The notes under the pieces: generated by a model
The model's database searches: none
Seen by the model: only the letters and a program-made list of their open reading frames with translations
What the model was told of the DNA's origin: nothing
Source: Cololabis saira
Taxonomy: Eukaryota > Chordata > Actinopteri > Beloniformes > Belonidae
Assembly (NCBI RefSeq): GCF_033807715.1
Contig: NC_084591.1
Coordinates: 49,467,415-49,531,414, forward strand
Direction of reading: 5' to 3'
DNA: 64,000 bases
In this document: piece by piece, positions 1 through 12,844 of the stretch
Layout of the letters: every line of letters begins with the position of its first letter
How positions within the stretch are numbered: position 1 is the first letter of the stretch
Made by a program: the position numbers and the translations under genes

Positions 1-2
1 AT

Positions 3-365
<363 letters not shown>

Positions 366-397
366 TCAATGAAAGAATCTGTGGAGGGCCGACACAT

Positions 398-450
398 TTA
401 ACCCTGGTACTGTCTTTGGGTCAAAATGTCCTAATTCTCCTTCCTTCCAA
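398..450 (+). mobile_element. Truncated terminus of the TTAA/piggyBac-like element
   Basis: TTAACCCTGGTACTGTCTTT followed by GGGTCAAAATG matches the left end of the complete elements at 29389 and 58583. Similarity stops after about 50 bases, so this is only an end fragment. Confidence 0.6.
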
Positions 451-671
451 CCAACATCATTTGCCCCGTCTCCCCCGACTGTGAGACTCAAGGCTGGGAG
501 GGAAAAATACAAATAAAAGCTGCTTAAATCCTGGTAAGTTTAGAGATGTTGAGTTAAAATGTGCTCACCAAAGCAGCCCTGGTCTGGCCCACCTGGTAAC
601 TGATCTGGGGGTGATCCACCCCTCCCTCATCTGTCCTCCATAGCTGCCCTCCTTTAGTGCAGTTGCTCTGC

Positions 672-750
672 CATCCATCCATCCCTCTGCCCATCCCTCC
701 ATCCATCCCTCTGCCCATCCCTCCATCCATCCCTCTGCCTATCCCTCGCT
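672..750 (+). repeat. 24-bp minisatellite, about 3 copies
   Basis: Pyrimidine-rich unit of the form ATCCATCCCTCTGCCCATCC plus CTCC, repeated just over three times. It produces short artefactual open frames on both strands. The rest of 451-921 shows no gene or recognised repeat. Confidence 0.8.
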
Positions 751-921
751 CCGCGCCCTCCGTCATCCCGGCTACAGACATTCATTCATCTGCAGAAAGC
801 TCCACTTCACCTACACTCTTCACACTTGCCATGTCTTATTTCTCTTCTTTAGTATGTGGACACATTTGACAACAAGCATCAGTATTCCTCATCTTCCTGA
901 CATATTATACGTTTCCTAAAT

Positions 922-1151
922 TAGGCCTGTGTTGAAAAAAATCAATTTTCCGATTCTAAATTGATTCTCATATTAATTCCTAAAAATATATTTGTATGTC
1001 TTAAAGATCGATTTTTTTTCATCATTTACTAACCTAAATCAATATCAGAATTGAAGTGAATCGGATCGAATCAAATCTTGATAATCAATTCTGAATCTTA
1101 AGAATTGGAATCGAATCGATTCTTGACATTTGAATGGATCTGCAGCTCTAT
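922..1151 (+). mobile_element. Short DNA-transposon copy related to the element at 21380-22106
   Basis: Starts TAGGCCTGTGTTGAAAAAAA and contains GATTCTAAATTGATTCTCAT, then GAATCGATTCTTGACATTTG near the right end. The same two ends, in reverse orientation, bound the longer copy at 21380-22106. This copy looks like an internally deleted version. Superfamily not established. Confidence 0.55.
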
Positions 1152-1549
<398 letters not shown>

Positions 1550-1943
1550 CGAGGATCCAGTCTCCTGCCTGTTGTCCTTATCACCAGCGTACCATACAGG
1601 ACCAGCCCCTCGGTCGCCCACACACACACACCGTGGGACGGTGCTGCCCCGGAGACATCAGATGGGTCTTCTGTGGTCCAATCTGTGGCCCCTACGGAGC
1701 AGCGCACACCCCGACTCATATACACACACTCAATACATCACACACAACACACACTCCATTCACACACAACACAATCTGCAACGTCTTCCCTTTTCTGACA
1801 CTTATCTCACCCCCCGTAAGCGTGCACCACCCAAACACACACACACACATTTAAACAGTGTGTAAAACTTCAGCTACGGAGCTGCAGGGGGTCGTGGGGT
1901 TAATAATGTCTTCAATCACGCATCCATGACACCCATACCGACC

Positions 1944-1946
<3 letters not shown>

Positions 1947-1975
<29 letters not shown>
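1947..1975 (+). repeat. (AC)n microsatellite, 29 bp
   Basis: Short AC run. Scattered CACACA patches between 1620 and 1860 are related low-complexity sequence. Confidence 0.9.
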
Positions 1976-1977
<2 letters not shown>

Positions 1978-2036
1978 TTCCTATCTGGTTATGCCTCAAA
2001 GGCCAACACAAGGGTGCCCTAATCCCGTCTCAATAG

Positions 2037-2037
<1 letters not shown>

Positions 2038-2082
<45 letters not shown>

Positions 2083-2104
2083 TGTGGTGTGTGTGTGTGT
2101 GTGT
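2038..2104 (+). repeat. Imperfect (GT)n microsatellite
   Basis: GT run broken by two GG interruptions near 2075-2087. Confidence 0.95.
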
Positions 2105-2181
2105 TATGTGGATGAGATGGCGTACTCCATGCTCCCGATGCCTAAACAACCTCTTTCAACACACACCGACCTCAAAGGCGG

Positions 2182-2250
2182 CGCGGTTGTGCGGTTGTGC
2201 GGTTGTGCGGTTGTGGGGTTGTGCGGTTGTGCGGTTGTGCGGTTGTGCGG
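2182..2250 (+). repeat. 8-bp tandem repeat GCGGTTGT, about 8.5 copies
   Basis: Near-perfect octamer array with one variant unit (TGTGGGGT). A period not divisible by three cycles through all reading frames, which explains the repetitive frames here. Confidence 0.9.
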
Positions 2251-2379
2251 GGCGCCGCCGTGTCCAGGACACACTGAGACAGATAGAGGTTCATTATCAT
2301 TTACTAGGAGATTGAAGCAGCGGGACGCCATCGCATGGAGAGACACACGCAGCGAGGACGAGGTGGAGGAGAGATGGAG

Positions 2380-2406
2380 AGGAGGAGGAGGAGGAGGAGG
2401 AGGAGG
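2380..2406 (+). repeat. (GGA)n trinucleotide repeat
   Basis: About nine GGA units in a purine-rich stretch. Confidence 0.85.
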
Positions 2407-2470
2407 GCGGGGCACAAGCACCGGTTATTCACTTGTTTTGGACCTTCGTCATCACTCGCTTGTTTTAGAA

Positions 2471-2941
2471 CAGGGGTCGGCAACCCAAAATGTTGAAAGA
2501 GCCGTATTGGAGCAAAAACACAAAAAACAAATATGTCTGGAGCCGCAAAAAATGAAAAGTCTTGTATCAGCCTTAGAATGAAGACAACTCATGCTGCATG
2601 TTTCTATATTAGTTAGAACTGGGGGGAGATTTTTTTTTCATTATGCACTTGAGAAAAAAGTCAAAATGTCGAGATTAATGTTGAAGTACAATCTTGAGAA
2701 AAAAGTCGAAATGTCGAGAAAAAAGTCGAAATGTCGAGATTAAAAAGGAAAGGAAAAAAGAAAAGAGAAAAAAAGGAAAAAAGAAGAAAAAAGGAAAAAA
2801 CAAGAAAAAGAGAAAAAAGGAAAAAGGAGAAAAAAAAAAGAAAAAAAGAAGAAAAAAAAGAAAAAAAAAGGTCAAACATTTTTGAAAAAGCTCCAGGAGC
2901 TACTAGGGCGGCGCTAAAGGGTCGTGGGTTGCCGACCCCCG
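2471..2941 (+). mobile_element. hAT-type non-autonomous element, family A copy 1
   Basis: Termini CAGGGGTCGGCAACCCA and GGGTTGCCGACCCCCG form the inverted repeats. The element is flanked on both sides by a perfect 8-bp duplication TTTTAGAA (2463-2470 and 2942-2949), the hAT signature. Inside is a conserved block (AAATATGTCTGGAGCCGCAA), about four units of the family's 20-bp array (TCGAGAAAAAAGTCGAAATG) and a 130-bp polypurine A/G tract. No transposase. Confidence 0.92.
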
Positions 2942-3050
2942 TTTTAGAAGTACAGCTTTATATTTAATAAGAAGGAAATAAATGGCAGAAAGTCATAAAT
3001 ACAGATGCAGGAAGGTGCAGGTGTTGACCCAGGGTCTGTAGTGGAAGTGA

Positions 3051-3081
3051 TGTGTGTGTGTAGTGTGGTGTGGTGTGGTGT

Positions 3082-3115
<34 letters not shown>
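3051..3115 (+). repeat. GTGTG pentamer and (GT)n compound microsatellite
   Basis: Tandem GTGTG units at about 3065-3085 pass into a pure GT run. Confidence 0.9.
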
Positions 3116-3118
<3 letters not shown>

Positions 3119-3581
3119 ATGTAAAGCATGTTAAAGCTCATGTCCTCGGTGGGGGAAGCTTCTCAGAAGTTGCTTCCCTCTCCCACGGTGCCAGGATCAG
3201 AGAGGTTGGGCAAACATCAGCTACCTTTCCGTGCACAAAACGAAGTGCTCGTTACAAGGACCCCGGGGTCGCAGAAAGAAAGAGACTTTTTTTTTTGGTT
3301 GCTGCATTCAGGAAAGCAGACACAAAAACTCCAACTTTGCAAATGATCAAGTTAAGTTGCAAAGTTTGACTTCTTTGTGAAATAAATCACTGCTAAAGTC
3401 ATCCAACTCTTTCCAACACCAACTGACTGCCGTCTCTTCTCCGTTCATGTCAATGATCAGAATAATTCAACCCCATTTCAGAGTTTTTGTTTTGCTTGGT
3501 TACTTTTTAACACCAAATTAAGTTTATCGTTTAGAATTAACTTGGGAAATCTTTAAGACTCTGAAGAGCTGCATTGTGGGT
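3116..3581. other. Non-repetitive sequence, nothing recognised
   Basis: No exon or known repeat could be supported. Confidence 0.4.
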
Positions 3582-3640
3582 AAAGGCTGAATTATGGTTC
3601 CACGTTAAACCAACGCAGAGCCTACACCGTTGCCGTGACG
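3582..3640 (+). repeat. Fragment sharing a motif with 41908-41964
   Basis: AAGGCTGAATTATGGTTC followed by a GTTAAA and CGCAGAGCCTAC motif. A reverse-oriented relative lies at 41908-41964. Widely shared motifs like this usually mark terminal repeats of a DNA transposon; assignment to PIF/Harbinger is only a guess. Confidence 0.45.
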
Positions 3641-3717
3641 CCGTTGCCGTGGACCCTTCGGACTTCTCCGTCACTCCATTTCTCCGCGGTGCAGAACCCC
3701 CCCAGAGCACTAGTTGA

Positions 3718-4016
3718 TACAAGACTGTCTCAGAAAATTAGAATATTGTGATAAAGTTCTTTATTTTCTGTAATGCAATTAAAAAAACTAAAATGTCATA
3801 CATTCTGGATTCATTACAAATCAACTGAAATATTGCAAGCCTTTTATTATTTTAATATTGCTGATCATGGCTTACAGCTTAAGAAAACTCAAATATCCTA
3901 TCTCAAAATATTAGAATAGCCATAATCCAAGCCATAATCATCAATATTAAAATAATAAAAGGCTTGCAATATTTCAGTTGATTTGTAATGAATCCAGAAT
4001 GTATGACAGTCCTGTA
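3718..4016 (+). mobile_element. Tc1/mariner-like foldback MITE, copy 1 (deleted right arm)
   Basis: Starts TACAAGACTGTCTCAGAAAA and ends ACAGTCCTGTA. The arms are near-complementary around a centre at about 3900 and include CATTACAAATCAACTGAAAT and its complement. The outermost right arm lacks roughly 60 bases present in the copies at 32001 and 51068. TA-bounded termini fit Tc1/mariner. Non-coding. Confidence 0.85.
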
Positions 4017-4557
4017 TATCTGCAATCAAGCATCAACATGGTTTGTGAAATTCTTCTAAGTTCTGTCTGGTTCCCCCTAGTGTTTTGGTTTATGTTGTTT
4101 AAGCGCACCAAAAACACTTTCCCCTTGCAATATTAAAGGGGGTTTAATCAAATGTTCATGCGTAAGGAGAGGCGTTCTGGTACAAGTGTTTCATAATGGC
4201 ATCATGAGGAGAAAGCAACACGGAGAACAAAGCTGAACTCAGAGAGCGGTCCAGAGACTCAGGTAAAGCTTCTTCATCTTTTATCAGGGTTGTGAAGTAC
4301 GACGCACCTTCACTTTTACAATCCCGGGAAACACAAACACTGCACTCCTACTGGGTGATAGTTCTGGGGGGTTTTCCTGAAGGAAACTGTTCGCTTTCAC
4401 TAAGTCAAGTGGAGGGATCGGCATCAGGGGGGAGAAGACAACACTCCAAATGACGAGGTTTGGGGCAGTCTGAAAGACGACCACCCCCCTCAGCTCGGAC
4501 AGCAAACTGCCATCCTTGCTTGCTTTTTATTCAGGCTCCAACGTTAACCGTTTAAAG
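4017..4557. other. Non-repetitive sequence, nothing recognised
   Basis: No gene or repeat could be supported between the mariner-like and hAT copies. Confidence 0.4.
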
Positions 4558-5139
4558 CAGGGGTGTCAAACATACGGCCCGCGGGCCGGAACCGGCCCCC
4601 AAGGAGGTTCGATCAGGCCCGCGGGATAATCTAAAAGTGAAAAAAATGCATGGAATTCAAATTTTTAATAAGATGCAATTGATGTATTATCCGCTAGGGG
4701 GCGCACTGTTTTGATCAGAGTAGAAGACAACAGCGGTATCAATGCGCCATCTGCTTCTTTATAAATCTGATTAAATCTTAAAGTGTATTGCTATATTTTT
4801 CAATACCAATTAATTGTTAAAGTTTTGTGCCTTTGCACAATCAGTGGGATCAGTTGCAATGCATATATGTGAATGATAAAAGTAAATTGCACATTTGTCT
4901 AAGGAAATATGAGGTGTTCCATGAAATGTTTTGTAAAAGGAATGTTCATTGAATTTCAACATTTTCCTAATATTCTTGCGCTTTTTTACACCAAAACAAA
5001 GGAAAGACATGATATTTTGAGTGTGACTTCCATACATGCTATATTATAGCATGTATGGTATAATTTTAATGGTCCGGCTCACTTGACATCTACCGAGGCC
5101 GTATGTGGCCCACGATGTGAAATGAGTTTGACACCCCTG
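4558..5139 (+). mobile_element. hAT-type non-autonomous element with CAGGGGTGTCAAAC ends
   Basis: The left end CAGGGGTGTCAAACATACGG and right end GAGTTTGACACCCCTG are inverted repeats. Flanking 8-mers GTTTAAAG (4550-4557) and GGTTAAAG (5140-5147) match at 7 of 8 positions, as expected for an aged hAT duplication. The left part contains CGGCCCGCGGGCCGG. No transposase frame. Confidence 0.88.
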
Positions 5140-5147
5140 GGTTAAAG

Positions 5148-5442
5148 GATGCACACTCATCTGCGTGGCATGCGCGGCTACCGGTGGCTGGAGCCGTGCT
5201 GCAGTCATGCACCGGTTTCATCAGGGATTCTGTATTTCTGGTGAGGTCAGGGAAACATGCATCACTGAAACATTTGTTAGTCGTCAGACTGACTTCATAC
5301 CAGCAACAGGAAGTTACGCTGCCGTGCAAGAGTGTCTGCTGCTGGAACACCAAGCTGGTAGTAGATGCACTGCAGCAACATTGGACATGCTTTTGCATGC
5401 ATATATATTAATGGGTAATACCAAGTTGGTAAAAACCTAAGG
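5148..5442. other. Non-repetitive sequence, nothing recognised
   Basis: A 91-codon frame on the plus strand and a 102-codon frame on the minus strand overlap here, but neither has splice context or a recognisable motif. Confidence 0.35.
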
Positions 5443-5532
5443 CATATATATTTATACACACACACACACATATATATATACATATATACATATATACATA
5501 TATACATACATACATACATACATACATGTATA

Positions 5533-5574
<42 letters not shown>

Positions 5575-5579
5575 CATAC

Positions 5580-5617
<38 letters not shown>

Positions 5618-5687
5618 GTGTATATGTGTTACATGTACATGTGTGTATGTATATATACATACACACATGTACATGTAACACACACAT
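5443..5687 (+). repeat. Compound TA/CA/ATAC microsatellite
   Basis: Alternating TA, CA and ATAC/GTAT blocks about 245 bp long. The right part contains a perfect palindrome (see 5625-5682). Confidence 0.95.
5625..5682. repeat. 58-bp perfect palindrome
   Basis: Two 29-base arms with no spacer and no mismatch, centred between 5653 and 5654 on TATATA and passing outward through ACATGTACATGT. It can extrude as a cruciform. Confidence 0.95.
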
Positions 5688-6283
5688 TCCCTGCCAGTTT
5701 GTACCAGTATATCCTGATATCTCCGGACGGTTCATTCTTCCAAACAAAAGGCAACCTGTCCTCAATGTTAAATATATTCTATTTAACTGAATTATCTAAG
5801 CTAAAATGTAAGATTGCTTTGTACTGCTGTGCTCTGCTGCAGGACTGTGTTGGGGGCTTAAGTACAGGATATCATTGACAGCATTAGTTCTCTCAAAACC
5901 AAACTTCTAATTAACAGTCAATAGATTACAGATTGCTGAGCACCAGAGTGGCTACAGAGGAAAGAAACGACAGAACCAGAGAGCGACGCGGGGACAGAGG
6001 AGGAGGAGAGGAGGAGAGGAGGAGAGGAGCGAGGTGCAGAGAGATAATTGGTCTGTCCGGAACAAGGGCATGGAGAGAGGTCTGCGACGCCTCCGTGTGC
6101 TGCCTGTCCCATGAAAGAGTTCTCTTCTGACAGAAACACCGTTTTGATCAGTGTGTGCGGGGACGGCCGTCTCTGTGTGCCGTCCCCCCGAGGAGACCGG
6201 GCCCGTGTGAGACCCATAGTGAGATGACAGAGTCGCAGAGATCCTGCCGCTCCGCTTTGTCTCTCAGAGAGCATTTGATCAGA
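5688..6283. other. Mostly unique sequence with a purine-rich patch
   Basis: GGAGGAGAGGAGGAGAGGAG at about 5999-6029 is low complexity. No exon or transposon recognised. Confidence 0.4.
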
Positions 6284-6425
<142 letters not shown>

Positions 6426-6546
6426 GGAGAGAGGGATGAGAGACACAATGAGGAGGATGATGAAGGCTAGTTTGTCACTCAACAGAAAAATCTAAATGTC
6501 CCTTTGCTTTGATGCAGAAAGGAAACGGCCGTTTTAGACCTACGTG

Positions 6547-7418
6547 GACTGTGTTTCCAGCATCAAAAACCCTTTTAAAACCTGAATATGATCAATAACC
6601 CGGTTACACGGCCATGTAAACACCAATAATCCCTTTGAATAACCAGAATTTGCTCATATTCAGGTTTTTAAAACCCCAACATGAGCCCTGGGTTACTCCT
6701 TTTAAAACCTGAATATTGGGTCATGTAAACACCAAACGGAATATCCCCATCAAACGGAACAGGAATTAGTTTTCTGCACATGCTCTGTTCACAATCCTGG
6801 TCTTTTGAGTCCAGGAAGTTCTTCTAAACACGGAGAAACCAAGACCAGGAGGAGACTAATCACTTCATAAATGTAATGAAGGATATGAACATTTCTGCAT
6901 TTGTAGACGGTAGAAAGTACCGGGATAGAAGATTTACAAGAAGGTGAGAGAAAAGTTGCCGCCCTTTTTTCCCCCTTTGATAAATCACACAAAGGGAATT
7001 GAAGTGTGTAAAGGGCCGATATTTGCGGCGTGTAGTTATTTCTCTGTTAACTAGGACACGTTTAAGAGGCTTCAGCCCAAACTGCAGCTGGTGCAAATAG
7101 TAAAGACCATTTTTAAAGACTAGTGCAACAATAACAGCTCATCTCCACACCGGAGCAACCGGAGCGGCCGTTTCAACAATAACAGCTCATCTCTAACCGG
7201 ACCAACCGGAGCGGCCGTTTCAGCAGCATTTGTTTTGAATTTGGATACAGGAAGAAGAAGCAGAAATGACGGGAATTGCGTCATGATGTTCTCCGTGCGT
7301 CGCTGGTTTGATCCAGATATCCCAAATGATTAATTATCATGTAAACGGAATATTCCCAATGTTTCAGTAACTGGAATATTAGCAATAACCCCAATTTTGA
7401 CTGCATGTAAACGTAGTC
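6547..7418 (+). mobile_element. Foldback DNA element, family D copy 1 (872 bp)
   Basis: Ends GACTGTGTTTCCAGCATC and GCATGTAAACGTAGTC are inverted relatives. Subterminal motifs (CTGAATATTGGGTCATGTAA, CCAGGAAGTTCTTCTAAACA) recur in the copies at 18058, 43677 and 47789. This copy has about 260 extra bases at 6960-7221, including two tandem units around AACAATAACAGCTCATCTC. No coding capacity. Confidence 0.85.
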
Positions 7419-8540
7419 ATGGAGAGTTTTATTTGTAGCAATCGGCCTGTGTGAAAGCATACGTCTTTTTTTGCGATTCTTACTCCATCTAATGCTGGTA
7501 GTTATTAAAATGTGTATGACGGTGATGCAAATCAGTGTTGCCACTGATTCGCTGACTGACAGCAAACATGGCCCCAGCAAGTGAGATGTTAGTTGGAATA
7601 ACTGAAAGCAGGATCAAACTTCTTCAAGAACTCAACTCAACTCAACTCAAGACATTTCAATGATCCCAGTCAGATGTGGCTTTAGCTTGAAACAAGTGAA
7701 AGCAAAATGGGAAAGTTATGAAAGGGAAACATACAAATGGATGAAGGAAGACCAAGAAGTGTCAGGCATATATCTTAATCCATCATCCAACATTCTAGCA
7801 AGAGTGGTTATTCTATATTTACTGGTGAGGGATAGAATACGACACATCAAATGACATGTCAGAGAGACAACTTTCAGATGGAACAGAGAGGAGACCACAC
7901 CACATGAGCACTTTGCAGGTTATGCTGACCTCAAAATAACTGCGGCCATGAGGAAAATGGCTTAAATTAATCACATTTTGCATAAAAGCTTTTGCACTTG
8001 CTTGATGTGGTCCGTGTGGAAAAATAGAGAAGCAAAGGTGTGATCTCCTTGTGCTCCTTGTGTTTATTAATGGTATGCATAAGCCAGGTTTTACTGGTGC
8101 AAGGTGGCAGATTTGTCTTCACCTAACAGGCCGGTGCAGGAGGCCGTTCTTGCAAACAGTGATTGCCTTTGACGAAGACTCTTTACAGTGGCTCATATCC
8201 ACACAAAGGGAATTTTACAATATTTAGTTCAGAGGGGTCTCTGTACATGCAGAGAAAGTCTCCTTTTTGACACCGTCAGAGATTTACTCTCCTCACTTTT
8301 GGTCACATTGCTCAGTGACTTTCTCATTTTGTCATCCTCATTTATTCCTCTACCCTAGCTCTGGCTCCCTGCTCCACCGTTGTTATATGTGACGTAGCGC
8401 TGTTAAGCTTTACAAAATCATCAGAAGAGAGAACCAGGGTGGGAGTCTAAAGGGACTTCAGGTGGCAGGTACATATCTGTAGAATCCTTAAAGGGATGTC
8501 ACAGGAGTCAGGGCTTACAGAGGGAAAAAGAGGTTCCGGC
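7419..8540. other. Mostly unique sequence, no supported gene
   Basis: Contains a short CTCAA pentamer run at 7630-7650. The 64-codon plus-strand frame at 7660 contains LKQVKAKWESYERE, vaguely like a Myb/SANT helix of transposon origin, but this is too short to assign. Confidence 0.35.
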
Positions 8541-8766
8541 CTCTAACACCTCGTAACATCACGGAAGTTTCTGGAGCGACTTTTATTGGTCCACCTGAAT
8601 AAACAAACAAGCACCGCCCAGGACCGACTGCACATATTGTATGCATGTGTTAGATATTTGGTGTTTCGTGTGTTGATTGTGTCGTGATTTATTGTATGTA
8701 TATGTAGCTTTCGGCAACAATGGTTACCATTCATGCCAATAAAGACAATTTGAATTGAATTGAATT
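8541..8766 (+). mobile_element. Probable LINE 3' tail with AATTG-type end
   Basis: Ends CCAATAAAGACAATTTGAAT followed by two more TGAAT pentamers, the kind of short tandem tail left by fish non-LTR retrotransposons. Only the 3' end is evident. Confidence 0.5.
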
Positions 8767-8889
8767 GAGTGATTCACCAACAGAGTGTCTTCAGTTGGAG
8801 TTTTTAGATTCGCTGCAGGAGATCCTTCCTTCCCACATAAAAATAACCCTCTACAATGACCCTCTGAAGAGACTTTCACCATAACTACT

Positions 8890-8940
8890 GCAACAATTAA
8901 TGTACCTTTGGAGATTAATAAAGTATTATTGAATTTGAAA
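8890..8940 (+). mobile_element. Probable LINE 3' tail fragment
   Basis: GTACCTTTGGAGATTAATAA followed by AGTATTATTGAATTTG resembles the 3' ends of fish LINEs. Short and uncertain. Confidence 0.4.
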
Positions 8941-10214
<1,274 letters not shown>

Positions 10215-10512
10215 TGCTGCAGTGCTGAGGTCCCGTGAGCATCCAACACCCACACACACTCTCCCTCCCTCCTCTCATCTTCCATTTTCCCCTCTCTATT
10301 TCTATCACTCTCTCTGCGAGGTGACTGTTAATATTTTCCTTATTTGTTTACTCCTCATCTTACTGTGTGGATGATTTTATTACATTCAGTTGAACGTTGA
10401 CTGTTGCTTTAGACCTGAAGTCATCTAGACTTTTACATTCCCACGTCAGATATCTGAGTGGTGGTAACTTTATCTCTGCTTCACTACGCCATCCCTCTTG
10501 AACGGTGGTAAC

Positions 10513-11191
10513 CAGTGCTCAAGTTGTAAAAATAAATCAGGGGGGATGGTGGATTTGATCATATGGGGACAGATAATTTGTTCTGATTACAAATAATATA
10601 ATATATTACAAATAATAGCAGTGACCAAAACACCTGCAGAAATACTGCAGGAATGACATAGCAGCAGTTAAATGCAGCCTTCTGTAAGCTTTAAATATCC
10701 ACTGGGCTTACATCAAATACATCAAAACACAACAATAAAAAACACTTTTCTGAACTTATCAATATGACTCTGTCCTTCACAGGATAAGTAACATGGATCA
10801 CTGCAAAAACTCACAATCTTAACAAGAATATGTGTCTTATTTCTAGTTAAAATGTCTCATTTTTTTAGTTCACCTGTTTCAAGTAGATTTTCACTTGAAA
10901 TGAGTAGAAAAATCTGCCAGTGGAACAAGATTTTTTTGCTTGTAATAAGAAGATAAGATAAGAAGATTTTTCTACTTATTTCAAGTGAAAATTTACTTGA
11001 AACAGGTGAAAATTGTCAAATAAGTTATTTTTCTGGTGATGACTCTAAATGTTGAAATAGCAGTAAAACCACATGATGAAATGACATAAGGGATGGCAGT
11101 TTTACAGGGGGGATGATTTGGACCGTTTTTATTTCGGGGGGGATGCCACCCCCCCCTCATCCCCCCTCATCCCCCCTCAACTCCAGTACTG
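10513..11191 (+). mobile_element. hAT-type non-autonomous element, 679 bp, perfect 8-bp TSD
   Basis: Left end CAGTGCTCAAGTTG and right end CAACTCCAGTACTG are inverted repeats. GTGGTAAC is duplicated exactly at 10505-10512 and 11192-11199, which fixes the boundaries and supports hAT. Near the ends are GGGGGGATG motifs. A second element (10799 to about 11035) appears to be nested inside. No transposase. Confidence 0.88.
10799..11035 (+). mobile_element. Nested MITE with CACTGCAAAAAC end
   Basis: Starts CACTGCAAAAACTCACAATC, a terminus typical of a high-copy fish MITE. It holds a near-perfect inverted repeat (10869-10915 against 10965-11011, about 44 of 47 matching; arm begins TTCACCTGTTTCAAGTAGAT). 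The right terminus is degraded, so no clear duplication is seen. Confidence 0.7.
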
Positions 11192-11807
11192 GTGGTAACA
11201 CGGCACCACATGTACATTATGTCACCCGAGTCTCCTGGTCTGGATACAAAATTATAGGGATGTTCTTCAAAAAATCAAGAACTAATTCTTAACACACGAT
11301 TCCCTGTTTATTTAAAGCTCCAGGAGGAAGGTTGTGACGGATCAGACGGCAGATACTGACTCATAAAGCCGCTGCAGGTGCAGGTGAAACTATTTTTCCT
11401 GTGCTTTTAAAGGTGTGTGAGAGCGGGGGTGACAGGGGGGACGGCCTGCAGTTAGCCCGGTGACTTTAAACACACGGTGTACGGCTGCAGCGTAGCAGGG
11501 AGCTGCTGCCACGCTGCAAAGAGATGAAAGCAGTGAACAATCCACGAGACAGAAAGGAGACGCTGTCCTTTTGACAGAACACGACTTCTGACTTTCCGGT
11601 AACCATCAATCTTTAATGATTTCCAAGAAGGTTAATGGCGACGCCCACCGCGGTTCAGCGGAAACAGAAAAAGGTTCACGTAATTAGTCGTCCTGCTATA
11701 CATGTGGCTGACGTGGTGAAAAATGAGAGTGAGGCAGCCGTCGCCCTCCTACACATTCCCCCGCTCCGCCGCGACATTACGCTCTGGAATAACCATTTCC
11801 AGTGGAA
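11192..11807. other. Unique sequence, nothing recognised
   Basis: No exon or transposon supported. Confidence 0.4.
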
Positions 11808-11941
11808 ACACACACACACGCACGCACGCACACACACACACACACACACACTCACACGCACACACACACACACACACGCACGCGCTCACACACACACACG
11901 CGTGCTCACACACACACGCACACGCACACGCGCGCGCGTGC
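11808..11941 (+). repeat. CA/CG alternating purine-pyrimidine tract
   Basis: CA repeats with many CG steps, ending CGCACACGCGCGCGCGTG. Strongly Z-DNA-prone composition. Confidence 0.95.
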
Positions 11942-12047
11942 AGACATTTCATTGGCAGACATGAACGGCATATGGCAATGACCAGTTTGTGCACAAATTG
12001 AGCATATTTGTGTAGTGCACAAGTGCATGTGAGTCTTGGAAGTCTTG

Positions 12048-12108
<61 letters not shown>

Positions 12109-12120
12109 TGTGTGTGTGTG
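12048..12120 (+). repeat. (GT)n microsatellite with TA interruptions
   Basis: GT run with two TATG interruptions. Confidence 0.95.
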
Positions 12121-12264
12121 CAGCAGCTTGGATTTTCCCTATCAGATTACATAACAGTAGGAACTTGGAGCGCTGCGACTCGTCAAAGCCAAAATCCTTC
12201 TCAGTAACACACAAGCACATGACACACATTTCACATTATTGTCTCTCTATCTTTTTGTATGAGG

Positions 12265-12844
12265 TACCGTATTTTCCGCACTATAAGGCGCACCTAAAAG
12301 CCTTTAATTTTCTCAAAAAACGGCAGTGCGTCTTATAATGCAGTGCGCCTTATGATCATTAAGGTAATTTCTGTTACTGTAGTCAGGGGGATTGTGGGTA
12401 ATGTAGTCAGGGGGATTGTGGGTAATGTAGTCAGGGGGATTGTGGGTAATGTAGTCAGGGGGATTGTGGGTAATGTAGTTGGTGTCGCCGAATTAACGGC
12501 ACTAAAAACGTCAGGAATCGTCACAGACGTTCAAGACAACAGCAGCGACGCTGACTCGCATAATGGAGACTTTGACGAGACGGAGCAAAGCTGGTTTTTA
12601 TTTTGTTAATAAAGTTTGACATACGGTACTTTTCTTCTTGTTTTTTTGCATTTGCTGTAGGATTTTGTATCATTTCCTGTAGCGCAGCTCCATCAGGTAG
12701 ATACGTAACTCAACCCCAGCCACTATAGTCGGTATTTTACCAGATATTTAGTGCGCCTTATAATGTGGTGCGCCTTATATATGAAGGGTGATTTAAAAGA
12801 GGTCATTTATTGAAGGTGCGTCTTATAGTGCGGAAAATACGGTA
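12265..12844 (+). mobile_element. Tc1/mariner-like MITE with TACCGTATTTTCCGCAC ends
   Basis: Left end TACCGTATTTTCCGCACTAT and right end ATAGTGCGGAAAATACGGTA are almost perfect inverted repeats bounded by TA. AAGGCGCAC-type motifs recur inside both arms. The interior carries a 24-bp minisatellite (12378-12480). Confidence 0.88.
12378..12480 (+). repeat. 24-bp minisatellite inside the MITE, about 4.3 copies
   Basis: Unit TGTAGTCAGGGGGATTGTGG plus GTAA, four identical copies and a partial fifth. Identical units suggest recent expansion. Confidence 0.93.

Noticed and set aside
2694..2967. Lysine/arginine/glutamate-rich frame
   Set aside because: Polypurine tract inside hAT family A copy 1.
5165..5440. 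91-codon frame
   Set aside because: No recognised motif, no splice bounds, and overlapping frames of equal length on both strands.
7660..7854. Possible Myb/SANT-like transposon protein fragment
   Set aside because: Too short and only weakly similar; mentioned in the surrounding entry but not called.
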